Part shown: in pieces, positions 34,170-43,679 of the stretch
How the letters are laid out: the number at the start of each line of letters is the position of its first letter
Numbering within the stretch: position 1 is the stretch's first letter
DNA from: Paraburkholderia dinghuensis
GTDB lineage: Bacteria; Pseudomonadota; Gammaproteobacteria; Burkholderiales; Burkholderiaceae
DNA length: 64,000 nucleotides
Direction: 5' to 3'
NCBI RefSeq assembly: GCF_003837865.1
Contig: NZ_RQIS01000003.1
Coordinates: 310,001-374,000 of the forward strand
Made by a program: the position numbers and the translations under genes
Notes under the pieces: generated by a model
The model's database searches: none
What the model was told of the DNA's origin: nothing
What the model saw: only the letters and a program-made list of their open reading frames with translations

Positions 34170-35129
34170 TCAGGCGCTCACGTGCGCCTTCTTGCTCGTG
34201 CCTTGCGCCTGCGGGGCCTGGATCACGGTCCAGTAGATGATCTGTAACTCGCCTTCCACGGTTTCGACGAGCGCCGAGAGACTCTCCACCCAGTCGCCGT
34301 CGTTGCAGTACAGCAGGCCGTCGATATCGCGGATCTCGGCCTTGTGGATGTGACCGCAAACCACGCCGTCACAGCCGCGGCGGCGCGCTTCGTCGGTCAT
34401 GACGCGCTCGAACGACGAGATGAAGTTCACGGCGTTTTTCACCTGGTGCTTGAGATACTGCGAGAGCGACCAGTACTGAAAGCCGAGCTTCGCGCGGATC
34501 CGGTTGAACCAGCGGTTCAGGAGGAGGATCAGCGTATAGGCCGAGTCGCCGAGATAGGCGAGCCACTTCGCGTGCTGGATCACGCCGTCGAAGAGATCGC
34601 CGTGCACAACCCACAGCCGCTTGCCCGCGAGCGTCGTGTGAAACGCTTCCTCGCGAACGTGAATGTCACCGAACGCGGTATTGGTGAACTGTCGCGCCGC
34701 TTCGTCGTGGTTGCCCGGGATGTACACGACATGCGTGCCCTTGCGCGCTTTGCGCAGCACCTTCTGCACGACGTCGTTGTGCGCCTGCGGCCAGTACCAG
34801 CCTTTTTTCAGCTGCCAGCCGTCGATGATGTCGCCGACGAGGTAGAGATACTCCGATTCGTTGTGACGCAGAAAGTCGAGCAGATAGTTCGCCTGGCAGC
34901 CATTCGTGCCGAGGTGAATGTCGGAGAGCCAGATGGTGCGGTAGCGGTGCGGGGAGGGGTGTTCGTCGTCGTGAGAGCCGTGGGATCCATCGGATCCGCC
35001 CGGGTGCAGCGGCAACGGCGGCGACGCTGAAAATGACATGCCACCGGGGCCGGGCTGAAAGGCGACGGGGTCGGTGGCCGCTCCGGTGGTCTGCCGGAAT
35101 AGTGTGGTCGCGGACGTCTTTTGGGCCAT
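34170..35129 (-). CDS. LpxH-type metallophosphoesterase (UDP-2,3-diacylglucosamine diphosphatase-like)
   Basis: The 319-residue protein has the full calcineurin-like metal-site set: SDIHLG near residue 69, GDIIDGW near 98, GNHDE near 138, HGDLFDG near 175 and GHIHKAE near 260. Members of this branch are annotated as UDP-2,3-diacylglucosamine hydrolases of lipid A synthesis or as related lipid phosphoesterases. It is about 80 residues longer than E. coli LpxH, with an N-terminal extension rich in glycine, serine and histidine. It precedes the glycosyltransferase by 85 bp on the same strand. Confidence 0.88.
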   Translation of the reverse strand: MAQKTSATTLFRQTTGAATDPVAFQPGPGGMSFSASPPLPLHPGGSDGSHGSHDDEHPSPHRYRTIWLSDIHLGTNGCQANYLLDFLRHNESEYLYLVGDIIDGWQLKKGWYWPQAHNDVVQKVLRKARKGTHVVYIPGNHDEAARQFTNTAFGDIHVREEAFHTTLAGKRLWVVHGDLFDGVIQHAKWLAYLGDSAYTLILLLNRWFNRIRAKLGFQYWSLSQYLKHQVKNAVNFISSFERVMTDEARRRGCDGVVCGHIHKAEIRDIDGLLYCNDGDWVESLSALVETVEGELQIIYWTVIQAPQAQGTSKKAHVSA

Positions 35130-35306
35130 GGTTCACGTGGCGTGTTTGTAATGCCAGCATTGCGCCATGTGGTCGTGACCGTGCCGTGACAGTCACAAGA
35201 AGGTCTTGTTACGCAGTCCTGCCCTGTGGCGTTGCTGCGACAGGGGCGGCGGTGCCCACTCGCGTGCGGGCACCGGCTGCCGTTGACTGGCTGGGCGTGA
35301 AGGCGC

Positions 35307-35861
35307 TCAGCGCGGCACCGCGACGATGCGCGTGCCGGCGATACGGTCGTGAGGGAACTGGCGATCGGCGACGAAACAGGCGCTTGCGGCCCAGAGCGAA
35401 AACCACACGGCTTCGGCCACGAGTGTGTGCGCAAGGGGGAGATTGAAGAGCGGGCGCAGCGCAAGCGGCGGCAGAAACCAGAGCCAGGCGGCGAGATACC
35501 GGATCGTTGCGCGCGAGAGCGATGGCGGTGTCCCGAATGGGCCGGTCACGCGCAGGCGCCAGGTTTTCATCGGCAGCGTCTGTCCGCCGTGATGCCAGAA
35601 CCCGACGAAGTACATGCCCGCGACGAGTGCGATCCACATCGACATCAGGTGATTGTAGGCGAGCCCATTGCGCGCCTGCATGGCTAGACTGAACGCGAGC
35701 CCCGCGACAAAGATCACGCCGAAGAGCAGCACGCTTTCGTACACGAGTGCGGCGAGGCGGCGGCGGATCGAGGCGGGCGGGAGTACGGACGGCGTGGTGA
35801 CGCCTGGCTGCGGGGTGGTCGGGCTGGCTTGCGCAGCGGTAGCGGGAGCGCGTTCGGTCAC
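35307..35861 (-). CDS. RDD family membrane protein
   Basis: The 184-residue inner-membrane protein has the RDD domain: a charged start IRRRLAALVYESVLLFGVIF near residue 32, then helices near 40-60, 73-92 and 122-165, and the short loop WHHGGQTLPMKTWRLRV. The function of RDD proteins is mostly unknown; some are linked to ion or osmotic stress. It is the last of four co-oriented genes beginning with a sigma factor. Confidence 0.9.
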   Translation of the reverse strand: MTERAPATAAQASPTTPQPGVTTPSVLPPASIRRRLAALVYESVLLFGVIFVAGLAFSLAMQARNGLAYNHLMSMWIALVAGMYFVGFWHHGGQTLPMKTWRLRVTGPFGTPPSLSRATIRYLAAWLWFLPPLALRPLFNLPLAHTLVAEAVWFSLWAASACFVADRQFPHDRIAGTRIVAVPR

Positions 35862-35950
35862 GATGGCGTCGGAATAGGGGAGGAGCGCTGTAAGGATAAG
35901 CGCGAATACCGGCGAAACGGCATAAGCGGTTTGTCGCGGGGAAAGGCGGC

Positions 35951-36733
35951 TTACGAGCCCTTGTACAGTGCGGGCGTGTCGGCTGGCGGGGCGGGAATCG
36001 GCGTTGCCGGGACGAAGCTGGCCGGCGCGGGAACAGCCGCCGAGGCCGTTACCGGCGCATTCTTTGCGCCGGACGTCCCGGGTGTGGCCACCGGGCCGGA
36101 TGCCGGCAGAGAGGTCGGCGCGTGCTGCTGACGGCGGCGCTCGCGCTCATCGACGAGGCGCTCGATGTCGCGGATCTCGCGCTTGCCGCCTGTCGGCGGT
36201 GCACTGATGACCGTGCGGCGCTTGTGCTCCGTCGCGGCGAGACGCGCCTTCTGGTCAGGAGGCAATTGCTGGTAGTCCGTCCATGCACGCTGGCGGGCCT
36301 GCGGCGGCAGCGTCTTGGAGACCTGATAGTTCTCGCGTGCGACGCGGCGCTGATCGGGTGTCATGCGGACCCACTCGGTCATCCGTTCATGCAGGCGCTT
36401 TTGCGCTTCGGGCGACATTTTCGGGTAATTCGCGGCGATCTTCAGCCATTTGCGCCGACGCTCGTCACTGAACTTGTCCCATTCGAGCGCAAACGGGGCG
36501 AGCGCGGTGTGTTGAGCGTCCGAGAGGCGCGCCCAGGCGAGCGGACTGTCACTGCCGGGAAGCGGCGTAAACGCCGTGGTGATCGAAGTCTCGACGGAAG
36601 GGCCGCTGGCCGCCGTGTCGGGGGCAGTTGCAGCTGCATGCCCGGGATGAAAGCGCGGGTAGGTCGCCGCATACGACACGAGTGCCGCAATCACCGATCC
36701 AGTCACTACGGCCAGGCCGCGCTTGTAACTCAC
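35951..36733 (-). CDS. DUF3106 family protein
   Basis: The 260-residue protein has an N-terminal membrane anchor or signal segment (residues about 8-25). Three to four short repeats follow, of the form W-x-x-(L/M)-x-P-(E/D)-Q-(R/K), visible as LSDAQHTALAP, MSPEAQKRLHERM, MTPDQRRVAREN and LPPDQKARLAA. The C-terminal third is rich in alanine and proline. The protein is probably periplasmic. Its function is unknown. The gene lies 16 bp after the DUF3619 gene, within the sigma-factor operon. Confidence 0.88.
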   Translation of the reverse strand: MSYKRGLAVVTGSVIAALVSYAATYPRFHPGHAAATAPDTAASGPSVETSITTAFTPLPGSDSPLAWARLSDAQHTALAPFALEWDKFSDERRRKWLKIAANYPKMSPEAQKRLHERMTEWVRMTPDQRRVARENYQVSKTLPPQARQRAWTDYQQLPPDQKARLAATEHKRRTVISAPPTGGKREIRDIERLVDERERRRQQHAPTSLPASGPVATPGTSGAKNAPVTASAAVPAPASFVPATPIPAPPADTPALYKGS

Positions 36734-36749
36734 CCCGCGAGTCTCCCGG

Positions 36750-37172
36750 TCAGTGCGAACGCGACAGGTACGCGTTGAAACCGTGATCGAGATACGCAGT
36801 GAGCGGCAGTTCGTCGCTCAGCATGGCGGCGTCGATATCGGCGAGTTCAGCGGTGCGCTGCTGATCCTCGAAATACGCGATGGCGAAGAGCCCCGCGACC
36901 AGGGCTGCGAGTGGCCACGCGAGCGCGAAGCGCGCGAGCCGCGAACGGCGGCGAGGCGCGGACATACCACCGGCCGGCATGCCTGCGGGCGCGAACACCG
37001 GAGTGCGCACGAACACGGGCTCGGCTTCGCTCTTCTTGTGGGCGAGCGCAGTACGGCGCGCAATGGCGAGCCGATCGGTGGTGGATGCGGGCAAGCTGGC
37101 TGCGCTCTCGTCGAGCGCGCGGCGCAGCTCCCGCACGAACTCTGGTTCTGTGTTTTCGAGAGCGGAACTCAT
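36750..37172 (-). CDS. DUF3619 family protein, possible anti-sigma factor
   Basis: The 140-residue protein has a soluble N-terminal half and one membrane helix near residues 83-104 (RFALAWPLAALVAGLFAIAY). The start overlaps the sigma-factor stop (ATGA). A small single-span protein translationally coupled to a sigma factor is the usual layout of an anti-sigma factor, so that role is inferred. No ZAS-type HxxxCxxC motif is visible. Confidence 0.87.
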   Translation of the reverse strand: MSSALENTEPEFVRELRRALDESAASLPASTTDRLAIARRTALAHKKSEAEPVFVRTPVFAPAGMPAGGMSAPRRRSRLARFALAWPLAALVAGLFAIAYFEDQQRTAELADIDAAMLSDELPLTAYLDHGFNAYLSRSH

Positions 37173-37732
37173 AGCGTGATTCCTTTTGCCTTGAGCGCTT
37201 GTGCCAGCGTGTGGGTAGCCCGCGAGCAGTGCGTTTTCACGCTGCCTTCGGAGCAGCCCATAGCGGCGGCGGTCTCGGCGACATCCATATCCTCCCAGTA
37301 ACGCATCAGGAACGCCTCCCGTTGACGTGTCGGTAATTTCTGGATCTCATCGTCGATCAGCTGGAGCACCTGCGCCCGCTCGAACTGCTGCTCGCTGCTC
37401 TCGGCGCCGGCTGAGCCCTGCTCCGCCTCGAAGGTTTCGAGCGGGTCGAAGTCCTCGTCCTCGGCGTTGCCGAGCGACGAGAACAGGCTCACCCACGTAT
37501 TGCGTACTTTCTGCCGCCGAAAATAATCGTGCGTCGTGTTCTGGACGATGCGCTGGAACAGGAGTGGGAGTTCGGCCGCGGGCCGGTCACCATATTTCTC
37601 CGCGAGCTTGATCATCGCGTCCTGCACGATGTCGAGCGCGGCGTCATCGTCCCGCACGGCGTAGACCGTCTGCTTGAACGCGCGCCTTTCGACGCCCGCC
37701 AGGAAGTCGGCAAGTTCCTTGTCTGATGCCAT
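37169..37732 (-). CDS. ECF-type RNA polymerase sigma factor
   Basis: The 187-residue sigma-70 family protein has region 2 (AFKQTVYAVRDDDAALDIVQ, then DAMIKLAEKY) and region 4 (LPTRQREAFLMRYWEDMDVAETAAAMGCSEGSV split over residues 130-165, ending KTHCSRATHTL). An acidic linker of about 45 residues, longer than usual, separates them. It heads a four-gene operon with DUF3619, DUF3106 and RDD proteins. The ribosome site is weak (CAACGG). Its regulon is unknown. Confidence 0.93.
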   Translation of the reverse strand: MASDKELADFLAGVERRAFKQTVYAVRDDDAALDIVQDAMIKLAEKYGDRPAAELPLLFQRIVQNTTHDYFRRQKVRNTWVSLFSSLGNAEDEDFDPLETFEAEQGSAGAESSEQQFERAQVLQLIDDEIQKLPTRQREAFLMRYWEDMDVAETAAAMGCSEGSVKTHCSRATHTLAQALKAKGITL

Positions 37733-38059
37733 CCGTTGCAGGGCGCCGCTACCAGCGTACGCGTAATCGTTTGAAAAATGTCGTAAAACTCGCGGATGCT
37801 AGCAAATTTTCGGGTCGGCAGGGTAGCTGGTCGTTCGTGTCGCCGGATTTGGGGGGTGCCCGAGGTGTTGGCAATCGCTGTCGCTTCACGTCCGCTTCAC
37901 GTCCGCATGCCGGCCTGGCGGGGCATCGCAACCGCCACCAGTCTGTTCGCCTCGTTGCAATCGGGATACAAAACAGGGTGCAAACGTTCGCAAACCGGCG
38001 CAAACCTGTCGTGGCGCTGCGTGCGACGTAATTTCCCGGCGCGATGCGGCAAGATTTGC
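37733..38059. other. Intergenic region sigma factor / ilvB with two repeat arrays
   Basis: The gap between the divergent sigma-factor and ilv genes holds an 11-bp tandem duplication (GCTTCACGTCC twice, 37883-37904). It also holds three copies of GCAAAC with an exact 10-bp period (37980-38005). The second array lies 55 bp before the ilvB -35 element, a place typical of activator sites. I see no ORF with a ribosome site here. Confidence 0.6.
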
Positions 38060-38088
38060 TTGACCGGCAGGGCGCGACCCGCTATCTT
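38060..38088 (+). promoter_or_regulatory. Sigma-70 promoter of the ilv operon
   Basis: TTGACC at 38060-38065 and TATCTT at 38083-38088 are separated by exactly 17 bp. The expected start is near 38095, which gives a leader of about 140 nt before ilvB. Confidence 0.75.
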
Positions 38089-38134
38089 CGACGGTTCGCA
38101 ACATAAGTGACCTGTCTCAATTCAGGTGTGGCCC

Positions 38135-38236
38135 ATGAGGCTCATCTGTCAACTGGACGCGCCGCTTGAACCCGAGCCACAAGCCCGGCAGAGAGCACCC
38201 GATCAATTTTTTGCCGAAAATTCGAAAGGTGAATGA
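38135..38236 (+). CDS. Possible 33-residue leader ORF before ilvB
   Basis: An ATG at 38135 follows AGGTG by six bases and opens a 33-codon frame starting MRLICQLDAPLEPEPQ. The TGA (38234-38236) overlaps the ilvB start as TGATG. The peptide has four Leu/Ile residues among its first eleven but no regulatory run, and I see no clear terminator after it. It could be a coupling leader or a weak attenuation leader. Its expression is not shown by sequence alone. Confidence 0.4.
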   Translation: MRLICQLDAPLEPEPQARQRAPDQFFAENSKGE

Positions 38237-40029
38237 TGAATATGCCCAGCGCGGAATTCTCCACGTCGGTTTCCCCTACACCAAACGCAACACCCGAATC
38301 TGACCCTCAAGGCTCGAACAGCCAGTCCATCGGCGCGACCGTGCTGATGAAGGCGCTCGCCGACGAGCAAGTCGAATTCATTTGGGGCTATCCCGGCGGC
38401 TCGGTACTCTACATCTACGACGAGCTGTACAAGCAGGACAAGATCGACCACATCCTCGTGCGCCACGAGCAGGCAGCCGTTCACGCGGCCGACGCCTATT
38501 CGCGGTCGACCGGCAAGGTCGGTGTGTGTCTCGTGACCTCGGGTCCCGGCGTCACCAATGCGGTGACCGGCATCGCGACGGCCTACACGGACTCGATCCC
38601 GCTGGTCATCATCAGCGGTCAGGTGCCTACGGGCGCGATCGGCCAGGACGCATTCCAGGAATGCGACACGGTCGGCATCACGCGTCCCTGCGTCAAGCAC
38701 AACTTCCTCGTGAAGGACGTGCGCGATCTCGCATCGACCGTCAAAAAAGCTTTCTATATCGCGCGCACCGGCCGTCCCGGCCCCGTGCTGATCGACATTC
38801 CGAAGGACGTGTCGAAAGCGCTGTGCGCGTATGAACCGATCAAGAGCGTCTCGCTGCGCTCGTACAACCCGGTCACGAAGGGCCACTCGGGGCAGATCCG
38901 CAAGGCGGTTTCGCTGCTCCTGTCGGCCAAGCGCCCGTACATCTACACTGGCGGCGGCATCATCCTCGCGGATGCTTCGCGCGAACTGAACCAGTTCGCC
39001 GATCTGCTCGGCTACCCGGTGACGAACACGCTGATGGGCCTCGGCGGCTATCGCGCGAGCGACCGCAAGTTCCTCGGCATGCTCGGCATGCACGGCACTT
39101 ACGAAGCCAACATGGCGATGCAGCACTGCGACGTGCTGATCGCAATCGGCGCCCGCTTCGACGACCGCGTGATCGGCTCTCCGGACCACTTCGCGTCACG
39201 TCCGCGCAAGATCATTCACATCGACATCGACCCGTCGTCGATTTCGAAGCGCGTGAAGGTCGACATCCCCATCGTCGGCGACGTGAAGGAAGTGCTCAAG
39301 GAAATGATCGAGCAGCTTCAGCACGCCGAACACGGCCCCGACACCGAGGCGCTCGCCGACTGGTGGAAGGACATCGAAGGCTGGCGCGAGAAGAACTGCC
39401 TGAAGTTCGACCGCGGCTCGGAGATCATCAAGCCGCAATACGTCGTCGAAAAGCTCTGGGAGCTGACGGGCGGTAACGCGTTCGTCTGCTCGGACGTCGG
39501 CCAGCACCAGATGTGGGCCGCGCAGTTCTACCGCTTCAATCAACCACGCCGCTGGATCAATTCGGGCGGCCTCGGCACTATGGGCTTCGGCCTGCCGGCC
39601 GCGATGGGCGTGAAGATGGCGCACCCGGACGAGGATGTCGTCTGCATCACGGGCGAAGGCTCGATCCAGATGAACATTCAGGAGCTGTCGACCTGCAAGC
39701 AGTACGACACGCCCGTGAAGATCATCTCGCTCAACAACCGCTACCTCGGCATGGTTCGCCAGTGGCAGCAGATCGAATACAGCAAGCGCTATTCGCATTC
39801 GTACATGGATGCGCTGCCCGATTTCGTGAAGCTCGCCGAAGCGTACGGCCACGTGGGCATCCGCGTCGAAAAGACCGCGGACGTCGAGCCCGCGCTCAAG
39901 GAAGCGCTGCGACTGAAGGACCGCACGGTGTTCCTCGATTTCCAGACCGACCCTTCCGAAAATGTCTGGCCGATGGTTCAGGCCGGCAAGGGCATCACCG
40001 AGATGCTGCTCGGTTCGGAAGACCTGTAA
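38236..40029 (+). CDS. ilvB: Acetolactate synthase large (catalytic) subunit
   Basis: This thiamine-diphosphate enzyme condenses two pyruvates to acetolactate, or pyruvate and 2-oxobutyrate to acetohydroxybutyrate, the first common step to valine, leucine and isoleucine. The 597-residue protein shows the N-terminal pyrimidine-binding domain with FIWGYPGGSVLYIYDEL and the catalytic glutamate in VRHEQAAVHAADAY, a middle domain, and the ThDP motif ITGEGSIQMN...NN near 470-500 (GEG in place of GDG). The name ilvI is equally used. The start at 38236 has better ribosome-site spacing than the ATG three bases upstream. The small subunit follows. Confidence 0.97.
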   Translation: MNMPSAEFSTSVSPTPNATPESDPQGSNSQSIGATVLMKALADEQVEFIWGYPGGSVLYIYDELYKQDKIDHILVRHEQAAVHAADAYSRSTGKVGVCLVTSGPGVTNAVTGIATAYTDSIPLVIISGQVPTGAIGQDAFQECDTVGITRPCVKHNFLVKDVRDLASTVKKAFYIARTGRPGPVLIDIPKDVSKALCAYEPIKSVSLRSYNPVTKGHSGQIRKAVSLLLSAKRPYIYTGGGIILADASRELNQFADLLGYPVTNTLMGLGGYRASDRKFLGMLGMHGTYEANMAMQHCDVLIAIGARFDDRVIGSPDHFASRPRKIIHIDIDPSSISKRVKVDIPIVGDVKEVLKEMIEQLQHAEHGPDTEALADWWKDIEGWREKNCLKFDRGSEIIKPQYVVEKLWELTGGNAFVCSDVGQHQMWAAQFYRFNQPRRWINSGGLGTMGFGLPAAMGVKMAHPDEDVVCITGEGSIQMNIQELSTCKQYDTPVKIISLNNRYLGMVRQWQQIEYSKRYSHSYMDALPDFVKLAEAYGHVGIRVEKTADVEPALKEALRLKDRTVFLDFQTDPSENVWPMVQAGKGITEMLLGSEDL

Positions 40030-40140
40030 CGGTCATTGCACGGCGCCGCATCGACCTCGCGCGGCACGCGTCTCCACAAAAGGCGCGCGGATTCGCGGGG
40101 AAGGGCGGCGGCTCAAACTGGATAAATCGCGGAACACATC

Positions 40141-40632
40141 ATGAGACACATCATTTCCGTTTTGCTGGAAAACGAGCCGGGCGCACTCTCGCGCGTGGTC
40201 GGCCTCTTCTCCGCACGCGGCTATAACATCGAAACCTTGACGGTGGCGCCGACCGAAGACCGTTCGCTGTCGCGCATGACCATCGTTTCCATTGGCTCCG
40301 ACGACGTGATCGAACAGATCACGAAGCATCTGAACCGCCTGATCGAGGTGGTGAAAGTGGTCGACCTGACAGAGGGCGCCCACATCGAGCGTGAGCTGAT
40401 GTTGATCAAGGTTAGGGCGGTCGGCAAGGAGCGTGAGGAGATGAAGCGACTGGCGGATATTTTCCGCGGCCGCATCATCGACGTCACCGAAAAGACTTAC
40501 ACGATCGAACTGACGGGTGCGAGCAACAAGCTCGACGCGTTCATCGAGGCGATCGACAGCAGCGCGATTCTCGAAACCGTCCGAACCGGCGGATCGGGCA
40601 TCGGGCGCGGCGAGCGCATTCTGAAGGTGTGA
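40141..40632 (+). CDS. ilvN: Acetolactate synthase small (regulatory) subunit
   Basis: The 163-residue partner of acetolactate synthase mediates feedback inhibition by valine. The N-terminal ACT domain is clear as MRHIISVLLENEPGALSRVV followed by GLFSARGYNIETLTVAPTED, and the C-terminal domain (ERELMLIKVRAVGKEREEMK) is complete. It lies 112 bp after the large subunit on the same strand. It is also called ilvH. Confidence 0.97.
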   Translation: MRHIISVLLENEPGALSRVVGLFSARGYNIETLTVAPTEDRSLSRMTIVSIGSDDVIEQITKHLNRLIEVVKVVDLTEGAHIERELMLIKVRAVGKEREEMKRLADIFRGRIIDVTEKTYTIELTGASNKLDAFIEAIDSSAILETVRTGGSGIGRGERILKV

Positions 40633-40741
40633 CGTCGGGTAGTATTCGCTACCATTCGTCAATTCAGATCGGCGATTGAATACCGCAAGCCTGCCGGGGC
40701 GCGGCGCAAATGAAGCGCCTCGTGCAGCAAACGAACAGTAG

Positions 40742-41800
<1,059 letters not shown>

Positions 41801-41872
41801 GCTGACGGCGATGCTTTGACTGCGCACGCGGCTGGTACTCACGAAGGCCGCCGCGCCGCATGCGGTTCCATC

Positions 41873-41910
41873 AAAAGCCGCCCAAGGGAGATGAACCCTG
41901 GGCGGCTTTT
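41873..41910 (+). terminator. Intrinsic terminator of the ilvBNC operon
   Basis: GCCGCCCA pairs with TGGGCGGC, with an inner GGG/CCC. AAAA lies before the stem and TTTT after it, so it could also work from the other strand. It lies 72 bp after the ilvC stop. Confidence 0.9.
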
Positions 41911-41948
41911 GCTATCCTACGGTTTTCAAAAATAACATCGACGCCACC

Positions 41949-42602
41949 ATGAATTACCCTCATCCGATCATTGCCCGCGAAGGCTGGCCGTTCATCGCCA
42001 TTGCGGTCGTCGTGGCGCTTGTGATCCATGCAATCGCAGGGTTGGCCCTCGCGTGGCCGTTCTGGCTGATTCTCATCTTCGTCGTCCAGTTCTTCCGCGA
42101 TCCGGCGCGGCCGATTCCGCAAGAGGCCAATGCCGTACTGTGCCCCGCCGACGGCCGCATCGTCGCCGTCGAGACCGCACACGATCCGTATGCAAACCGC
42201 GAAGCGCTCAAGATCAGCGTGTTCATGAACGTGTTCAACGTCCACTCGCAGCGCTCGCCTGTCGATGGTGCCGTCGCCAAGGTTGAGTATTTTCCTGGCG
42301 CGTATCTGAACGCCGCGATCGACAAAGCGTCCACCGAGAACGAGCGCAACGCCGTCGTCATCACCATGGCCGATGGCACGACCGTGACTTCGGTGCAGAT
42401 CGCCGGCCTGATCGCGCGTCGCATTCTCTGCTATGTGCGCTCGGGCGAGCCGCTCACGCGCGGCCAGCGCTACGGCTTCATCCGCTTTGGTTCGCGCGTC
42501 GACGTGTACCTGCCGCTGGGCAGCCGTCCGCGCGTGTCGATCGGCGAGAAGGTGTCCGCCTCGTCGACGATCCTCGCCGAACTGCAAACGCAATCGGCCT
42601 AA
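41949..42602 (+). CDS. psd: Phosphatidylserine decarboxylase (short, PSD-A type)
   Basis: Psd decarboxylates phosphatidylserine to phosphatidylethanolamine at the inner membrane. The 217-residue proenzyme is of the short type and has two N-terminal hydrophobic segments (residues about 13-52). The self-cleavage site that creates the pyruvoyl group is expected at the G-S of [13 protein letters not shown] near residue 182. [16 protein letters not shown] near 92 is also typical. The next gene makes its substrate, and only 11 bp separate them. Confidence 0.96.
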   Translation: MNYPHPIIAREGWPFIAIAVVVALVIHAIAGLALAWPFWLILIFVVQFFRDPARPIPQEANAVLCPADGRIVAVETAHDPYANREALKISVFMNVFNVHSQRSPVDGAVAKVEYFPGAYLNAAIDKASTENERNAVVITMADGTTVTSVQIAGLIARRILCYVRSGEPLTRGQRYGFIRFGSRVDVYLPLGSRPRVSIGEKVSASSTILAELQTQSA

Positions 42603-42613
42603 GGAGGATTGCG

Positions 42614-43489
42614 ATGGCCGGATTCAAACCGCGTCGTCCCCGCAATGCGGCCGGCGGCCCGCTGCCGCGGCCGTTTCGACGTAACAAGTCGGTGGCGGAG
42701 CCAGTGGGCGCCGTCGCGAACCGCCGCGCAGCGCGCCAGCAGTTCCTCAGAAAGCGCGGCATCTATCTGCTGCCCAACGCATTCACGACCGCCGCGCTGT
42801 TCTGTGGCTTTTTCGCCGTCGTGCAGGCGATGAATGTGCGCTTCGAGGTTGCGGCGATCGCGATTTTCGTCGCGATGGTGCTCGACGGCATGGACGGGCG
42901 CGTCGCGCGGATGACGCATTCCCAGAGCGCGTTCGGCGAGCAATTCGACAGCCTCTCGGACATGGTGTCGTTCGGTGTCGCGCCCGCGCTCGTGATGTAC
43001 GAGTGGATACTCAAGGACCTGGGGCGCTGGGGCTGGCTCGCGGCGTTCGTCTACTGCTCGGGCGCGGCGCTGCGGCTTGCGCGTTTCAATACGAACATCG
43101 GCGTGGTCGACAAGCGCTTCTTCCAGGGCTTGCCTAGCCCGGCGGCGGCGGCGCTGATCGCGGGCTTCGTCTGGCTCGCCACCGATAACCGCGTGCCCGT
43201 CAAGCTCGCGTGGTTGCCGTGGATAGCGTTCGTGCTGACGATCTACGCGGGCGTGACGATGGTGTCGAATGCGCCGTTCTACAGCGGCAAGGCGCTCGAC
43301 GTGCGCCATCGCGTGCCGTTTGCGGCGACTCTGCTCGTCGTGGTGGCGTTTGTGCTCGTTTCGTCCGATCCGCCGCTCATGCTGTTTGGTCTGTTCGTCC
43401 TCTACGGCCTGTCCGGCTACGTTTTCTGGGCCTGGCAAGCGGCGCGCGGCCGTGGCAATCCCGCGCGTTCGTTGCCGCGCGAGCGGTAG
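42614..43489 (+). CDS. pssA: CDP-diacylglycerol--serine O-phosphatidyltransferase
   Basis: PssA makes phosphatidylserine from CDP-diacylglycerol and serine. The 291-residue integral membrane protein carries the CDP-alcohol phosphotransferase motif as DGRVARMTHSQSAFGEQFDS, with two further aspartates, near residue 96-120. It has about eight membrane helices, preceded by a basic 50-residue N-terminus. The gene forms a two-gene phosphatidylethanolamine module with psd. A terminator follows at 43546. Confidence 0.96.
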   Translation: MAGFKPRRPRNAAGGPLPRPFRRNKSVAEPVGAVANRRAARQQFLRKRGIYLLPNAFTTAALFCGFFAVVQAMNVRFEVAAIAIFVAMVLDGMDGRVARMTHSQSAFGEQFDSLSDMVSFGVAPALVMYEWILKDLGRWGWLAAFVYCSGAALRLARFNTNIGVVDKRFFQGLPSPAAAALIAGFVWLATDNRVPVKLAWLPWIAFVLTIYAGVTMVSNAPFYSGKALDVRHRVPFAATLLVVVAFVLVSSDPPLMLFGLFVLYGLSGYVFWAWQAARGRGNPARSLPRER

Positions 43490-43545
43490 CGGCAAGTTTT
43501 CGGCGCGCCGACGCGCCTCGGCGCCGCTACGCGCCACGTTTCCCG

Positions 43546-43576
43546 GGGGCCGCTTGCATGCGGCCCCATTCTTTTT
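43546..43576 (+). terminator. Intrinsic terminator after pssA
   Basis: GGGGCCGC pairs perfectly with GCGGCCCC around TTGCAT, and ATTCTTTTTG follows. It separates psd-pssA from the leuA unit. Confidence 0.9.
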
Positions 43577-43643
43577 GTCTGCCGCTTCGTTTGTCCTTCG
43601 CGCTGAGACGGTGAGGGCGCCGGCCGCTTCACGGTCGCGCCGA

Positions 43644-43672
43644 TTGCGCTATCACCAGAATCCGGCTATAGT
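43644..43672 (+). promoter_or_regulatory. Probable leuA promoter, placing +1 at the leader ATG
   Basis: TTGCGC (43644-43649) and TATAGT (43667-43672) are spaced by 17 bp. Transcription would begin near 43679-43680, at or next to the ATG of the leader ORF, so that ORF may be translated from a leaderless message. Confidence 0.55.
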
Positions 43673-43679
43673 CGGCGAC

